This document shows, one piece after another, positions 24,369 to 36,814 of a stretch of DNA of 60,811 nucleotides. Every line of letters starts with the position of its first letter. Position 1 is the stretch's first letter. The stretch is from Parachlorella kessleri (taxonomy: Eukaryota > Chlorophyta > Trebouxiophyceae > Chlorellales > Chlorellaceae), in assembly GCA_001598975.1 (NCBI GenBank), contig BBXU01001808.1, forward strand, positions 1 through 60,811, read 5' to 3'. The translations under genes and the position numbers were made by a program. Below the pieces are notes generated by a model. It worked only from the letters and a program-made list of their open reading frames with translations, had not been told where the DNA came from and searched no databases.

Positions 24369-27300
24369 TCATCGCCTCACATGGCTTACAAAAGTGAGGC
24401 CCAGAGAGGCTAGGAAGAAGAAGACAACGAAAAAGCTGGTCTCAATCCCAAGCCAGACCCACTTGTTGACTCCCTCCAGGTCATGGTACTGCAGAACAGT
24501 GAGCCCTCCTAGAAACTGCATAGGTGCAGGGGACAATAGCGTAGTCAGTACCGTGATGGACCAATGGAAGTAGGAGGCAGGCTCGATGACCAAACTGACC
24601 GTTTCTTGACACACAATTGTGAAGGCGTTGCAAAGGCCCAGGGGCAGTTGCAAAGCTGCAAGGCACTGACAGCGATGTGTGGCAGCTGCTTGTAAACCCA
24701 GCCAACTCATGCAAGATTTTGCAAGCCGCTGCATCGATATCAACTGACTACTTTGCCTCCCACCCAACAGAGTTGCAAATGGTGTCCATCATCCGGCTGT
24801 CAAAACCTTATTGTCCATACGGTGAAGTAGTGACATTCTGAAGCTTGCTCACCTGCACATCCCTGTCGCCTTCATACTGGTTCACCATCAGCGCTCCCCA
24901 GCTGTATCGCAGGAAATTGATATAGGAATACCAGCGCCAGTACTCAGGGATGTCAGCCCAGCGCAGCAGGCATCCCGAGAAGAAGAGTAGAGAGGTTACA
25001 TACTGCGAAGCGGCAGAGCGGAGGTCTGTTGGTGTGCAAGGGAGAATAGGAGGAATAGTGAGGGACCAGCCGCTGTAAACGCAGCCGCAGCTGTGGGGGA
25101 GGTAGCCACCGCAGCCCCGTGACTGATAGGTGATGCTGCTTAGTCCCCTTTGAGGATCAGATGCACCTACAGAGAGACTCTCTGTGTAGCTGCCTCTGTC
25201 TCAAGCTGCCTCCGAGAGGCAGGTTGAGCAACACCTGGTGCCCCAGCATAAAGCAGCAGCCTTTGTGCAGCAACATTGCTGTACTTAGGAAAGCCCGCCA
25301 CCGCCATATGCTCGGTGCTCACCGCTAGCAGGGCAGAGGCTGCTGCGTCCATGTTGGGGGAGACAGCTGCGATGAAGTAAGCCAGAGCTGCACAGACAAG
25401 TCATACGCAATGCTCGCAGTTGGTCTCTGGCGGGACTTGGGATAGCCTAGCACATGTGTCCACATCCTGCCAGTAAGTGCTGCATCTTTTGTGGGTCTCT
25501 GATTAGGGGTTCCAATGAAGAAGCAGCCACTCAGTACAGGCAACAGCCTACACTGCCCTGGGGGCCTGTCAGCAACAAAACTCACCGATGCCATTTGCAA
25601 GGGAGACGAAATGAACGAGCCAGAAGAGCACATAGCTCCCTTCAAAAGCCAGGGTGTAGAAGACCACGGCAGCTGCACGATGACCAGGCCAAACCTTGCC
25701 ACTCCGTAAGCTAGATGAGATGTGTGGCTGAAGGGTGGCGGACCGAAAGCCTCCTCTGGTACGATGTGGAGGCCTGCCTCCGAAGGTTGTGAAACAAACC
25801 AACACCTGGGACATGGAGGCTGCCCACTACAGATCACGGATGCGGCTGTAGTCTGCGTCACATGTACCACTCTGCTGCAGACTCCCAGTACCAGCGAGGA
25901 ACAGTATGCTCCATGTGGCTGACAAGGCATTCCTCATGTCCACATGCAACGAACACCAGAGCGGAAGGGACCCCCAGCGACAGAGCGCCACCATGCAGGC
26001 ATGCCCACTGTCAAATAGCAAAGCTGGGTGCAAGCCCTAGAAGGCGGTGGGACGTATGAGGAAACTCACAAAAGATGATGGAAAGGAGCAGGGCAAGCGC
26101 CACCTCCTCTATCATCTTGTGAGACAGGTACGTGAGCACCCGGTAGAGGCCATCATTTCGCTCCCTGCACCAGGAAATGGATTGCATGTCCAGCAGGCAC
26201 AGCAGGCACGGCAGGCAAGGCTTTCACCGTACACCCCAACACTGCTATGCCTGCAGCAGGTGCTCTGCAGTCTGAGTGTCCTTGGATCAGTTTGACCTGC
26301 TTGGCATGCTCAGTGGGCTGGAACTATGCGGCCAATCGCATAACACATGGTGACTGCATCCCGGCGTGCTGCCATTGTGAGGTTCCCCCTAAGCCGAGGC
26401 ATCAGAGTGCAAAAGAGTGCCAAAATGCACATGCAGACCCGGCTGCACTGACGGCTGCTTCATGAAAACTGTCAAGCGTGTTGTTTGCTGTCACTACCTG
26501 ACAAAGAGTGGTCGGTCCAGCACCAAGGAAGGGGTGTACGGCAGGGCGCCATAGCCAGCTAGAATTGTCCACATGAAGAGGCAAGCACTCAGATTGATGA
26601 CATTGTTGAGATCCAGGTCGTCACCTGGAAGGCTCGCTTAATAGACTGTCAGCAGCAACTTGGCATGGGGATGATGGATAGCTGTCAGGCTGGGCAAGCC
26701 AGAGGAGAGAATCAAGCAGCTGCTGAGCCTGCAGGTCGGACTTACTTCACCAGATCTGCATGGGGGCTCCTGCCTGGCTCCAAATTAGCCTGGGATCCTC
26801 ACCTGTTACAGTACCTCTACAGATGTGGAATCCGTGCAGCCCGGCACCCACAACAGTGCAAGGGACACAGTGCAGACAGTTTTTGCTAAATCTTGCAACT
26901 GAACATGATTGATGACTCACCAAGCTGCCAGTAGGCGGTGGCAATGATGAAGCTGAACACCAGCTGGGATCCGATCCGGGGAATCACCCATTCAGGGTTG
27001 CGGAAGTTCTTGAGGCTCCGATACTGCAGGGCACAGCAACGGATGGAGAGGCTGCAAGTTAACGACCGCCAACCCTCTGACAGGGGTGCACACTGTCTCT
27101 ACTGAGGAAGTGCACTGTGTGACGTTAACGTCACACGGCTGGTAGTTGAAAATACCTGCAAAAGGTCACACGCTTTCCTCCAGGCAGTCCATGGGCTCGC
27201 TGGTTAGCGTGGAAACCGCGCACCCCTCCCTGCCGCTGTCAGAGTGGTGCCATGCAGCACTGCTTCAGCAGGGTTTCCGGCTGGGCATATGGCGGAAGCA

Positions 27301-30300
27301 AAGGCCAGCCGAGGGCACAGCTGTGTCACAGCTCCGCGGTTTTCCCGGCAGCCCACTCTTTAGTGCATTGCGCAAACCAGCCGTGGCTGCATATAAGCAC
27401 ATTTGATATTGCCACACTGGAGCTCTCTTTGTAGCTGACAAAGGGAGGCTGGCCTACGATGTGGTAAGCCCAACGTGCAACTTTTTTTCTCACCTGTAGC
27501 AATATTATGATGCCCCACCAAATGGGCGTGACTGTCTCCACCCTCACAGCCAGGTCCTTCTGGTGTGGCTCGCCTGTAACAAGGAAGCTTGTGCTTCTTG
27601 GCAACAAGACTCAAACAATACAAACTGGCCCCAGTGGCCATTCTATGTTGCCGCATTGCAGCTGACAAGCAACAATCATGAGGGTTGCGGCAGTCCCTAC
27701 TCCATGGCAGCAGGAGTGCTGGGCTGCAAACTGGCCCAACAGGGCATTGTCTGGGTTGCCACACTTCTTGAACCGTTCAGCAGAAAAGCATGTCTATTGA
27801 ACAAGGCTGCTTGTACAAACATCTGCAAACAGGCTTAGCCTGGCTGGCAGATGGTTTTATGTGAGCACATAGCTGTGTCGGAGGCACGAGAGGTGGTGAA
27901 CACATTGCAAGACTCCACTCGGCGGGGACTCACTGGACATAGATAAGTGTTGTAGCTGCTCCGCAATCTCGGCATCGGCAATGCGCTTCAGGTCAGAGGC
28001 TACAAAAGCCGACGCGAAACCCTCTGCCGCGCCCTTGCTGTCTCCCTGCAGGCACTTGGATACCTACCTTTTTAGAAGATAATAAGCTGCAAACCCATGA
28101 CCATGCAAGGTAGGGCCATTGCCAGCAGCTGGTGCTAGAACGGTTGCCACAGCGCAACAGCAGCACAGGCTGACCTTGCTCTGATTGTGTAGTCTGCAGC
28201 TTCTCCCTCTGGCACTGAAGACCATCATGGCTTGCAACCAGGCCACCACTTCCGTCTGCAAGGCTTGGTTCTCTTGGTTCTCCCTGGCACCAGGCAATGT
28301 CCAGTGAGGATGGGGTGAATATGACTAACCTGTGTGGTGAGGTCTACAATCCAGTCCGCCAGGTTGTCACCCTCCCTGAGGCCAAGTCCCGACAGGCACT
28401 GAGTGTGGAAATAGTCCGCAAGCAGCTTGCCTGCAACAGGAGAAGCGCCAGAATGCACAGCTTTGAAAGCCAGTCTCCACCCTTGCCGCATGGTCGTGGA
28501 TTTCACAGCCTACTGCCCTTCACTGGGAGGTAGCAAAAGTCCTTCTAAAGGTACACCAGCATCATGTGCATGCCATACAGCAACAGCACCAGGTTCTGCA
28601 ATGTGTATGCGACATGACTGTGCATGCTAAGCAAGCATCGCACCGCAGCACCACAGGGCCGCAAAAGACCCATGTGGACCATATGCACCAGCCAACCACT
28701 GGCCAACCCACCACCCGCCCTACCGCCCGCCTACCGTTGGGGCCGAAGTAGATCACGCTGCCCCTCAGCAGCAGCAGCACGCGGTCAAACTGGTTGAAGC
28801 AGAAAGGCGTCGGTGAATGGATGCTGCTAACCAGCGTGATGCCCATGCCGGCCAGGTTCTTCACCGCACGCATCACCTGCAAACCCCAGCGGGATTTCTT
28901 TTCGCTCAGGCTTTAGCCTAACACGGAACTAGGGTTAGATGCCAGGTCGCCATCATGCTAGCTAGGCAGCGGTTGGGTCGCAGCAGTGGTGTTAAGCGGC
29001 GGTGCAATAAAGTGTCCATAGCATACAGAAAGTGAGCAAGCCTGCAGGCAGACGACCCCTGATGCACCAGGCATCAGGATCAGGCAAGGCAGCCTCGGGA
29101 AGGAGGCATATACCTCGTCAATAATGCGTGGCCCCACCTCGTTTGCCATGTAGGAGTCCAGGCCGCTGGTGGGCTCATCCATGAACAGGATGCGGGGAGC
29201 CGTGACCAAGGCAATGGCGATGCTCACCCTCTTGGCCTGCCCTCCAGAGATGCCCCGCCGTAAAGAACTGCACTGGGTAGTAAAGTGAGTCAGCGCCGTC
29301 AGCTGCCCCGTCCCTGGACAGGGTATTAACTATTCGTGCTCTACGCCGGGCACACCAGCATAGTCCAGTGTCACTGCCAGCCAGGCTGGGCAGGGCCAGT
29401 GTGGCCTTAGAAGGCTAGGCGGAAGTCCACTAGTAGGTGGTCCAGCTGGAGACATGTGGGGTGTCACCTGAGCAAGGTCAGAACGCCAGCAAGCAGCCGT
29501 GATCGGAGTTCAAAGTAACCAACCGAAAAAGAAAAGGCAAAGTTCACCTGCCGATCTTGACATCGCGGCAGCTTTCCAACGCCAGTATCCGCAGGAGCTG
29601 GCTCACTGCCTCCTCTTTCTGCAGGTGGGCAACATTTGTGCAGGCCCCTGTCAACTTTTTTGAGGCCTCCAAAGCAATAGACACCGTCTTTTCACAAATG
29701 CACACGGCATAGCAAGCCACCGCAGATATGTCGGGCGGATGAGTCGTATAATCTCGTATAACCTGATCGTCTTCTGTACAGTGGTATACTAGTAATATTA
29801 TGGCGGGCAGGCTCCAGGCGGGCAGGCCTGCGCAGGCTCCGTGCAAGCAGCCGCCGCAGCATGCCTTGACAGAGCAGCGCATCTGCAGCTGCCCGAGTGT
29901 GGTACGCTGCTCCAGCCAGGGGTGTGACGAAGTGTGGCGCCATTAGCTGCACGCCATGGACGCCCATGTGTCGGTGCATGGCATTGACCCTGGCTTCACA
30001 AGGTGAAAGGGCTGCCATAAGCCAGGATCGCACCTGTGCGGTTGTCTCAGGCATTGGCCTCTTCAGTTGGGCCGTGTACATCAACACCTCGTGGACAGTC
30101 AGGGTGTCAAGCAGTGATGCTGCAAGCAGCACGGTCAGCTAAGCCTTATATGCAAGGCTATACTGTGGGGCTCCTGCTTTCTTATGTAACCGACAACCAA
30201 GCTGCTGTATATGCCTCTCCAGCCGAGATAGCCCTGCACGTGCCTCAAAGTGGCTGGCAGGCAGAACATCACAAGCATGTATGTCGCCCAGTTACAAGCA

Positions 30301-31249
30301 GGCACCCCTCCAGGGAACTGACAGCATCTGGGCTACCAACAAAGACAGTGCACTCTTTCATGGGAATGGACGAGAAACCCCACCAGACTGCTCCACATAG
30401 CCGGTGAAACGTCGCAGGAAGGTGCGTGTGGCCACCGTCCCCGCAACTTTTATCTCCCCGGTGAGGGAGCCCACAGTCTTCCTGCCAGACAGCAGATCCA
30501 GCAGCGTGCTCTTGCCCGAGCCGGAAGGCCTGCAGGTGTGGCCAGGAGCGAGTTTGGCTGGTGCGGTGTCAATACCCATAAATCGAGCGCATGTTTGAGA
30601 GCGCTCAGACGCCACTGGTATCAGACCGGCCTCGATTAGAGGGCCTGGTACACCGGGAACAAGCTGGGGGGGATTAGCCTCGGGCTGTGTAGCAGTGACA
30701 GAACAAAGCGTGCAGAGGCCTTAGGATTTTGGGACGACCCGGGGACCAAGGACTTGCACAAGTCGTTGTCGGACCCGCACACCGCACTATAAACAGAGGC
30801 GGTCGTCCTAGCAGCTGCAGCTGTCGCTCATCCCAAATATGGCTGCTTACGTGCCTTTGCTGTGAGCTCTCACCCCATCACTGCTGCGAGTTCTCCAGGG
30901 CGCAGGTAGCCGCTCACATTTCTCAACAGCAGAGTTCCCTCCTTGCTGTATTTGGACTTCACAGCATAGGTGATATCCTACAGAATCCAGCCTTTTACCA
31001 CCTCAGCTGCACAGCATGCCACCAAGCATGTCTTCAACTGGGACAAGGCTGCTCAGCACATGCTGCATGACATGTGCCATCCTTTCAGAGTGCTACTCCT
31101 TCGGACAGAATTCGGCTACTCACACTGAAAGTTACGGGCATCCCTCCTCCTCCAAGGAAGGCGTGAGAGAGCGTGTGCCGGCCATCCATAGTAGCACTGC
31201 TGGAACTGGTAGCACTGCGACTTGACTCCGTACCGCTGGGCGGGTCCAT
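24369..31249 (-). CDS. ABCG half-transporter C
   Basis: Third and most upstream copy of the array on the minus strand, with about 623 aa from 17 exons. The ATG at 31249 opens a Ser-rich leader [16 protein letters not shown] that runs into [11 protein letters not shown], the start region of B. Exon 1 is 31124-31249. Walker A joins exons 2 and 3 (exon 3 starts at 30529). The signature [10 protein letters not shown] and Walker [14 protein letters not shown] are in exon 6 (about 29135-29265). The H-loop SIHSP is in exon 7 (about 28738-28876). Membrane helices follow from exon 11 (about 27025) to the last exon, which ends TFVSHVRR and TGA at 24369-24371. No lesion was seen. Exon and intron sequences are closest to B; the intron between exons 6 and 7 aligns nearly end to end (28880-29130 against 21140-21390). 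It could form homo- or heterodimers with A or B (inference). Confidence 0.89.
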
Positions 31250-32953
31250 GACAGGACGGCTTGGTGCTGCCTACAAGCTCTATATAAATGTCAAGTGCTG
31301 CGGTCTAACCTTCTCGGCGCCTTTCAAAGGCCGTCAGCAGAGCTAGCGCTTGCCTACCTCTGGGGATCACCCTGAGCTCGAGCTCAACGAGAATTGCGTG
31401 CACGACTTGTGTCGGATAGCCTTGCCCACCTGGTTCATTTGGTTTATCAAAGCCGAAAAGTCATAGTATGACTTTCGGTGACTGGTCAAGAGGAGCAGCA
31501 CCGCGTAAACACGTCCGGCCTTCCTAGTACCACCAATGGTACCACCCGCCTGCCAACATTGCCACTACTACGGCAGTGCAGTACTGCTCCACAGGCTGCT
31601 CCAGAATAACGCCAGCATGCAGTCAGAACGCTGCACCAGGGCAACGCCAGTATCAAGCAGTGATGGGCCAGTATCGGGCAAGTTGGCACGAGATTCTTAG
31701 AAGCTGGAACGGCTGCACAAACAAGCCGTGGTGCAGGCTGACTGGCAGCGTGTGGCAAGGGAAGCCCTAAAAGCAGCAGCAGGGACTGTGGAGGCGAGGC
31801 GTGCAACAGCAGCCAGCAAGGTTAACCTGCTGCGTCCAAGGAAGCGTAGGCTCAAGCTTGCGTGCCTCAGCACCCTCCACGGCCCCCCTACAAACGCCAA
31901 CCCCACTGGGGCAGTGAAACAGGCAGAATCAAGAAAGTGGGGTGGGCCGCATAGGAGCCAGACGCCGTGGCCTTTGTGCCTGGCTCTTAACGCCGCCTGG
32001 CCCGCGGTGGAAGCCCCAGCTACTGCGATATCGAGGCTATTAAAGCTCGCGCTGGGCGGCCACCATCACACTGAGAAAGGCAGCCCACCCCAGCGGTGAG
32101 CAGCCCTCCATCCAGTTTCCTGGGGAGGGTTACAGGGAGGCAGCGCGTGACCGCAGCCACTTCCTCCAAGGGGCAGGGCATGTACTGGCGTGCAGCACGG
32201 CCGCCATGAGGGTAATGGGCCGCCATCTCCAGCTGGGCTAGCCAGGCAGGGATGACCGCAGCGCAGCCCGAGCCTCACACTCGGTAGTGAAGTACTGGGA
32301 GGAGCAGGCTACCGGGGCACGGGTGTGCAAGGGGCGGTCAGTAGCCCACCATCTCATTGCATGCGCAGCCGAAAGTGCGAGGCAAGGCGCCATGCAGCAC
32401 TGCAACCACCTCTGTAGCCCAAACGAGGCGGGCTCTTTGCAAACTCGCCGGCAGAACTGCTGGCGGCTGCAGCGCTTGCTAGTAGGGCGTCTCCCACTGC
32501 GCTGCCAATGGGTGTAGTACCTCCATGCGGGGAGTTGTAGATGGCGCACCGGTGGGCAGTGGGTGTTACATGCTGCCTTGCCCCTGTTACTGACAACCTC
32601 CCACGTTCTCCTTTGGAAGTGCTGTTCTGCAGGACCCTTCGTCCTAGTGTAAAGCACACCAGCCACCTGGCAAATGAGGGTACTGCTGGATTTTGTATGC
32701 CCTCATGCCGCACACCTGTGCCCTTGCCAGCAAGGCAGCCAAGCCTTTGCCTGCCTTCACCTCTTCCTTTCATATACTCACAAACGCTGTACATGACGTC
32801 CCGGGAGCCATGTCCCGCTTGTACTGGCGTACTTTGGTTACAAGTTCAGCTGCAAGCTGGGGCCGCTTCCGCTTGATGAAGTGGTGCTTGGATACATCGA
32901 CTCCTATATAGGAGCCTGCCTGTCGTCTCTGCCTGGGCCTACCTGGCAGGGAG
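31250..32953. other. 1.7-kb spacer with ABCG-C promoter and GT49-D 3' region; no clear gene
   Basis: The first 300 bp are the ABCG-C promoter side, alignable with the flank of ABCG-B. The rest is downstream of the GT49-D stop. A 123-codon + frame at 31728-32099 (Ala/Arg-rich, first residues MVQADWQRVAREAL) and antisense frames of about 145 codons near 32240-32790 are open, but they show no family motif, splice pattern or paralogue, so I call none. A TGTAA for GT49-D reads on the minus strand at 32838-32842. Confidence 0.45.
32838..32842 (-). terminator. Candidate TGTAA polyadenylation signal for GT49-D
   Basis: The word lies about 112 nt beyond the GT49-D stop codon on the same strand. Support is motif and distance only. 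Confidence 0.4.
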
Positions 32954-35821
32954 TCAGGTATCGACCCCTAGGCCCGGGCTCACCTCCACTGACAGCTGCT
33001 GCTGCACCCCTGGCCGAAGTGGGCATCTTTCTGGGAAGCTGGTCACAGGGAAGTATTGGTGCTGGAGCAGGTCCTTTAAGGCGTCAATGAACATCTGGCG
33101 CAGCTGCAGCAGCAGCAGGCATGGCGTTGGGTTTGTTGGCAAGGACTGTCTAGCCACACCTGCTAGTGGCCCACCCTAGAGGTCAGTAAGCGTACTGGTA
33201 AGGCCGGCAGGAGCCACAAAGGCAGGACACAGGGTTGCCTAGATGGAACACTAGCCGACCGCGGACTGGCCGGATAGCTAATAGCAATCTGGACCAGGCA
33301 AGTGCTGGCGCACGCTTGCCATACCTGTTACAAGCAGGACTAAGGACACCTCAGCGGTCCCACCTTGCACCCACCTTTACATAGTTGTTCAGTCGCTTGG
33401 TAAGCGCGAGGGTTTTGGCCACGGGGTGTGGCACATGGACGACAAAAGCCCGCGGGTGTACTGCAAATCTGATGCCCCAATGCCACATGACTAGGTAGCC
33501 CGTCATCTGCAGCAGCAATAGGTCTTTTGGGGGCTGTGTAGGCTTTTGAGCTACTGCGGCAAGCCCTCTAGACTCCAGCAGAACTGAGAAAGCTCGTGCC
33601 AGCACCTGCATAGCACCTCGCGTAACAGCCAATAGGATGAGCTAAGGTCCTGTGAGTTTCTGGCCCACCTTGTCAAAGCCATAGCCCCTGAAGCGCTCAT
33701 CAAACCAAGGAATATGCTTGCGCAGCATGAGTGTGTAAGGTTCATACCCCTGCAACACAATGACAGATAGCACATTAACCTTGTAGTGCGCACGTGACGG
33801 GCAGCTTGGGTTTGCGTAGGGGTCATTTGGGTACCAACAAGGCATTTGATCCATGCAGCGGCCCTCAGCTCCCTTCGCCCTACAAAGCAGCATTGTGTGT
33901 TCAGGGCCCCACATTGGTGTAGTTGATTTCATAGAAGTCCTGTGCCTGCAGCCATCTGCTGTACTGGGTGCAATTATGGCCCGCCTCAAACTTCACGATG
34001 GCAAACTGCTGCAGCTCCCTGGCGGCATACTTGGCCACCACCCAGCCTTTGCCAGCTGCAGGGCAGGAGGGGATGCACAGAAGCGTTGGTCTCACCGGCC
34101 TGCAAGGTTTATAGAGCTGCCACAAGCAAGCATCCTAGCTTGGCACACATGGCGAACAGATGAGCCGGAAAATGCAACTTGTCCTCTACCCTACCCTAAC
34201 TGTACCAGCCCCATGCTACTAGCTTACCCGGCGGTGGAAGTGCTAGGAGTCAACAACTTACCTTCCACCGCCTCCAATGCCATTGCCTTGCCCAGCTGCA
34301 GCTGCTTCTCAAGTACCTCATCGCCATGCTCTGCATGCTGCTTGCTTGTTGGGCGCATCTGCAGCTGCGTGGCGTTGGGCTCAAAGGCGGGCAGCACTAG
34401 AGCTGGTGCCAGGGCCAGCTGCTGCCGCAGCGCTGCCCAGCCGGCTGGGCTGCCCACTTCCTCCCCAAACTCTTTGTTAACTAGGAAATCCACGTCCAGC
34501 TGGAAGACAACCTGCGCAGAAGGCTAGCAATAAATGTCGTCATGTTGGCTCGCCACACATGGTCAAGCCAAAAACATGATCATCCTGCTGGTATCGTGGT
34601 CACACTGGTCTTGTGGGTCCCGGCGTGTAATGCAAAACAACCGATCCAGGCCTGGGACAGCAGAAACACAGCACCCACCGGAGGTCAAAAAGGCATTGCT
34701 TATGCCGCCGTTATTACCTCACCTCTGTCTGCACCATCTGGAGTGCTTTATTGCGCATGGCATTGAAGGGATACAGTCCTGCCATACCCTGGTCAGTGCA
34801 GCGCTCCGCAAAAAGTGCTAGCTCCAGGTTGCATGCTCCTGCACCACAGCCAGCAATCCCCTAGCGCTGGATGGAGTCCCCCACCCTCGACAAGCCATCC
34901 CTTTCCATGAGCCCCTAGGTGGGTCCACACAGGTGCCAAGACTGCAATTGCGGGCAGCAGGCAAGCTACCTTATTCCTTACCTTCACTCTGCAAACGAGC
35001 ATGGAAGCTGCCAAGCACCTCAAGGGCCTGGGCCAGGCGGATCCCATTGAGCTCCGGGGAGTCTAAGGAGGCTACGAGCCCGTCCAGCAGCGGTACATAG
35101 ACAGCCGCAGCCAGGGCATGAGGCCAAACCTTGCATTGGTTCTCCAGCATGTCCAGCCTGCACGGTCAAGCACACTAGTCTCAGGTCATGGCTGGGGAAA
35201 TCTTTTCATAGACAAACGGGCTCTCTCTTGTCAGTCAACCCCTGTGCCGGCTGCTTTCTGGAGTGGCCTTGTTGCTTACAATGTCAGCTAGGACTAGGCC
35301 ACGAGGACCTGATAGATCTCACATCATGGCGACCTGCTAGGAGTGCAGGGAACCCACCTTTCAAGGTTAAGTTGTGTGACTAGCGTGACGTGTTGGGGGT
35401 CTACTGGGGAAAATGCGGGCCAGGTCCCAACCTGGTCAAGCACTGGCAGCCTTTCTGCCTTCCTGGGGGCCTGGCAGCGCTGCTGTGCTGACAAGTAGAG
35501 CTGCTGCGGTGGCTGCAGGTGCAAGGCAGCATCCTCTCCAAGGTGGCGGCCCCTTGGGTGTTGGAGGTGGCCCTGCCTCAGGTTGCCGCCCCACGGGCGT
35601 ATGCCAAGCCTTCCCCCGGTGCTGTCCTGCGCCACATTGCAGGTCGGATGGTGGTAATGCTGATTTCCTGGGTCATGGGATGAGCGTGGAACCCGGCAGC
35701 TGAGACTTGGATGCCCTACCATGACGAGCCAGAGGGGAATTGCAAGCAGTCCCAGCCGCAGAGCCCACAACCACCTGCACCTTGGTCCTGGCTGGGACTG
35801 TTTAGGCGGTGAGAGCCCCAT
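32954..35821 (-). CDS. GT49 (LARGE/B4GAT1-type) glycosyltransferase D
   Basis: Nine exons (35720-35821, 35358-35626, 34982-35157, 34723-34838, 34262-34511, 33913-34055, 33669-33749, 33375-33506, 32954-33103) give 472 aa. The start MGLSPPKQ is chosen because copy E keeps it; an upstream in-frame ATG at 35998 would add 59 residues. One hydrophobic segment (about residues 18-34) makes it a probable type II Golgi protein. Family marks, in order, are HVTLVTQL, WPHALAAAVYVPLL, NAMRNKALQ, the metal-binding-type QLDVDF, GHNCTQYSRW, the GYEPY/PWFDERFRGYG block, and FVVHVPHP near the C terminus. Animal members of GT49 add glucuronic acid or related sugars to xylose- or galactose-containing glycans using UDP-sugars. 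The algal substrate is unknown. It forms a tandem pair with E. Confidence 0.87.
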
Positions 35822-36171
35822 GTGCGCAAGCTGCCTTCCAAGCTCAGCATTCACGATGAGGGGCAACTTGCCATTACAGACTTGAGCAGCGAGTTTGTAG
35901 AGGCAAGGATATGACGGGGGGTCAGGTGCTGCCCCAGAGTTTGATAATAACAGCTTCACTTGGGTTTGAGCATGTTTGTCATCTTGTGTCATGGCCATAT
36001 TAATAGGGCGCGAGGGAAGGAGGTGTCAAGCCGCCCGGGCGCGCCCGGAGAGAACTCAAAAGCCAGCTGGCTGGGGGAGGTACTGGATATGCACTTAGTC
36101 ACATATGCTCGGTGGCGAGATGACAGCTGAGTCACGAAGCAGCTCAACCACTTCTCCCAGCTGCAGCTATG

Positions 36172-36310
36172 GGTGGCAGGTAGTACGAACAGAGGGGAGG
36201 TAGGATTGAACTGTCCTGACTGAGCTGGATGCAAGAGTGCTTCTGGGTCTTGCCTGGGTTCTGCTTCAGTAAGTCTCTCCACCAGACAAGCTTAAGCTAA
36301 GGCCACTGGA
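36172..36310 (+). repeat. Dispersed repeat, copy 1
   Basis: It begins GGTGGCAGGTAGT and continues with a purine-rich stretch and a CTGAGCTGGATGCAAG-like centre. It resembles copies at 36430, 51059 and, inverted, at 57639, 40058 and 57883. Copies 1 and 2 remain alignable to the shared word AAGCTAAGGCCACTGGAA. Confidence 0.7.
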
Positions 36311-36429
36311 ACAGCAGGTGAAGCTGGAACTGGAGCATGGGCGGAAAAGAACAGAGTTGAGCCTGAATGTAAGTCAGCAGAGAGCAGCAGCAGGCGAGCA
36401 TAGCATGTATGGCAAGTGTATTTATTAAG

Positions 36430-36575
36430 GGTGGCAGGTAATGCGATCAGAGAGGAGTTACGGGAATACTGGGCTGACAGGGTTTGATGCAGGTATGCTC
36501 TGTGTCTTGCCTGTGATCTGAGCCAGTAGGTCTCTCCCCGGAACAAGCTAAGGCCACTGGAAGAGCAAGGTGCAA
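36430..36575 (+). repeat. Dispersed repeat, copy 2 (tandem with copy 1)
   Basis: It opens GGTGGCAGGTAAT and has CTGACAGGG, then CCAGTAGGTCTCTCCCCGGA. The last word is also found in the copy at 51059 with small changes. The 258-bp offset from copy 1 suggests a local tandem duplication. Confidence 0.7.
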
Positions 36576-36633
36576 GTGTATTGCCTATGTTCCGATCAGA
36601 TAATTTGTTGATATGCACCTTAGCCTATGGGGA

Positions 36634-36690
36634 GGTGTGTGTGTATGTGTGTGTGGTGGTGGTGTGTGGGTGTGTGGGTGGGCGCATACC
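36634..36690. repeat. GT-rich low-complexity tract
   Basis: An imperfect run of GT and GTGG units lies between the repeat copies and the GT49-E stop codon. Confidence 0.85.
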
Positions 36691-36814
36691 CTCCTTCTGC
36701 TGGACTCCTGTCACTGTGCTTGCACAAGCCTATTGCCTCTCTGCATCACTCTAAGCCTCTCTGGCTGCCCGTTCATGCCGCGGCCGCTGGGCCGTGCTGA
36801 TGCAAGGTGACCTG

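Larger units (their letters stand above)
35822..36814. other. Spacer between GT49-D and GT49-E with two repeat copies and a GT-rich tract
   Basis: This holds the promoter and 5' region of D and the 3' region of E. Two tandem copies of the dispersed repeat lie at 36172-36310 and 36430-36575, and a GT-rich low-complexity run at about 36634-36690. No gene was seen. Confidence 0.6.
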
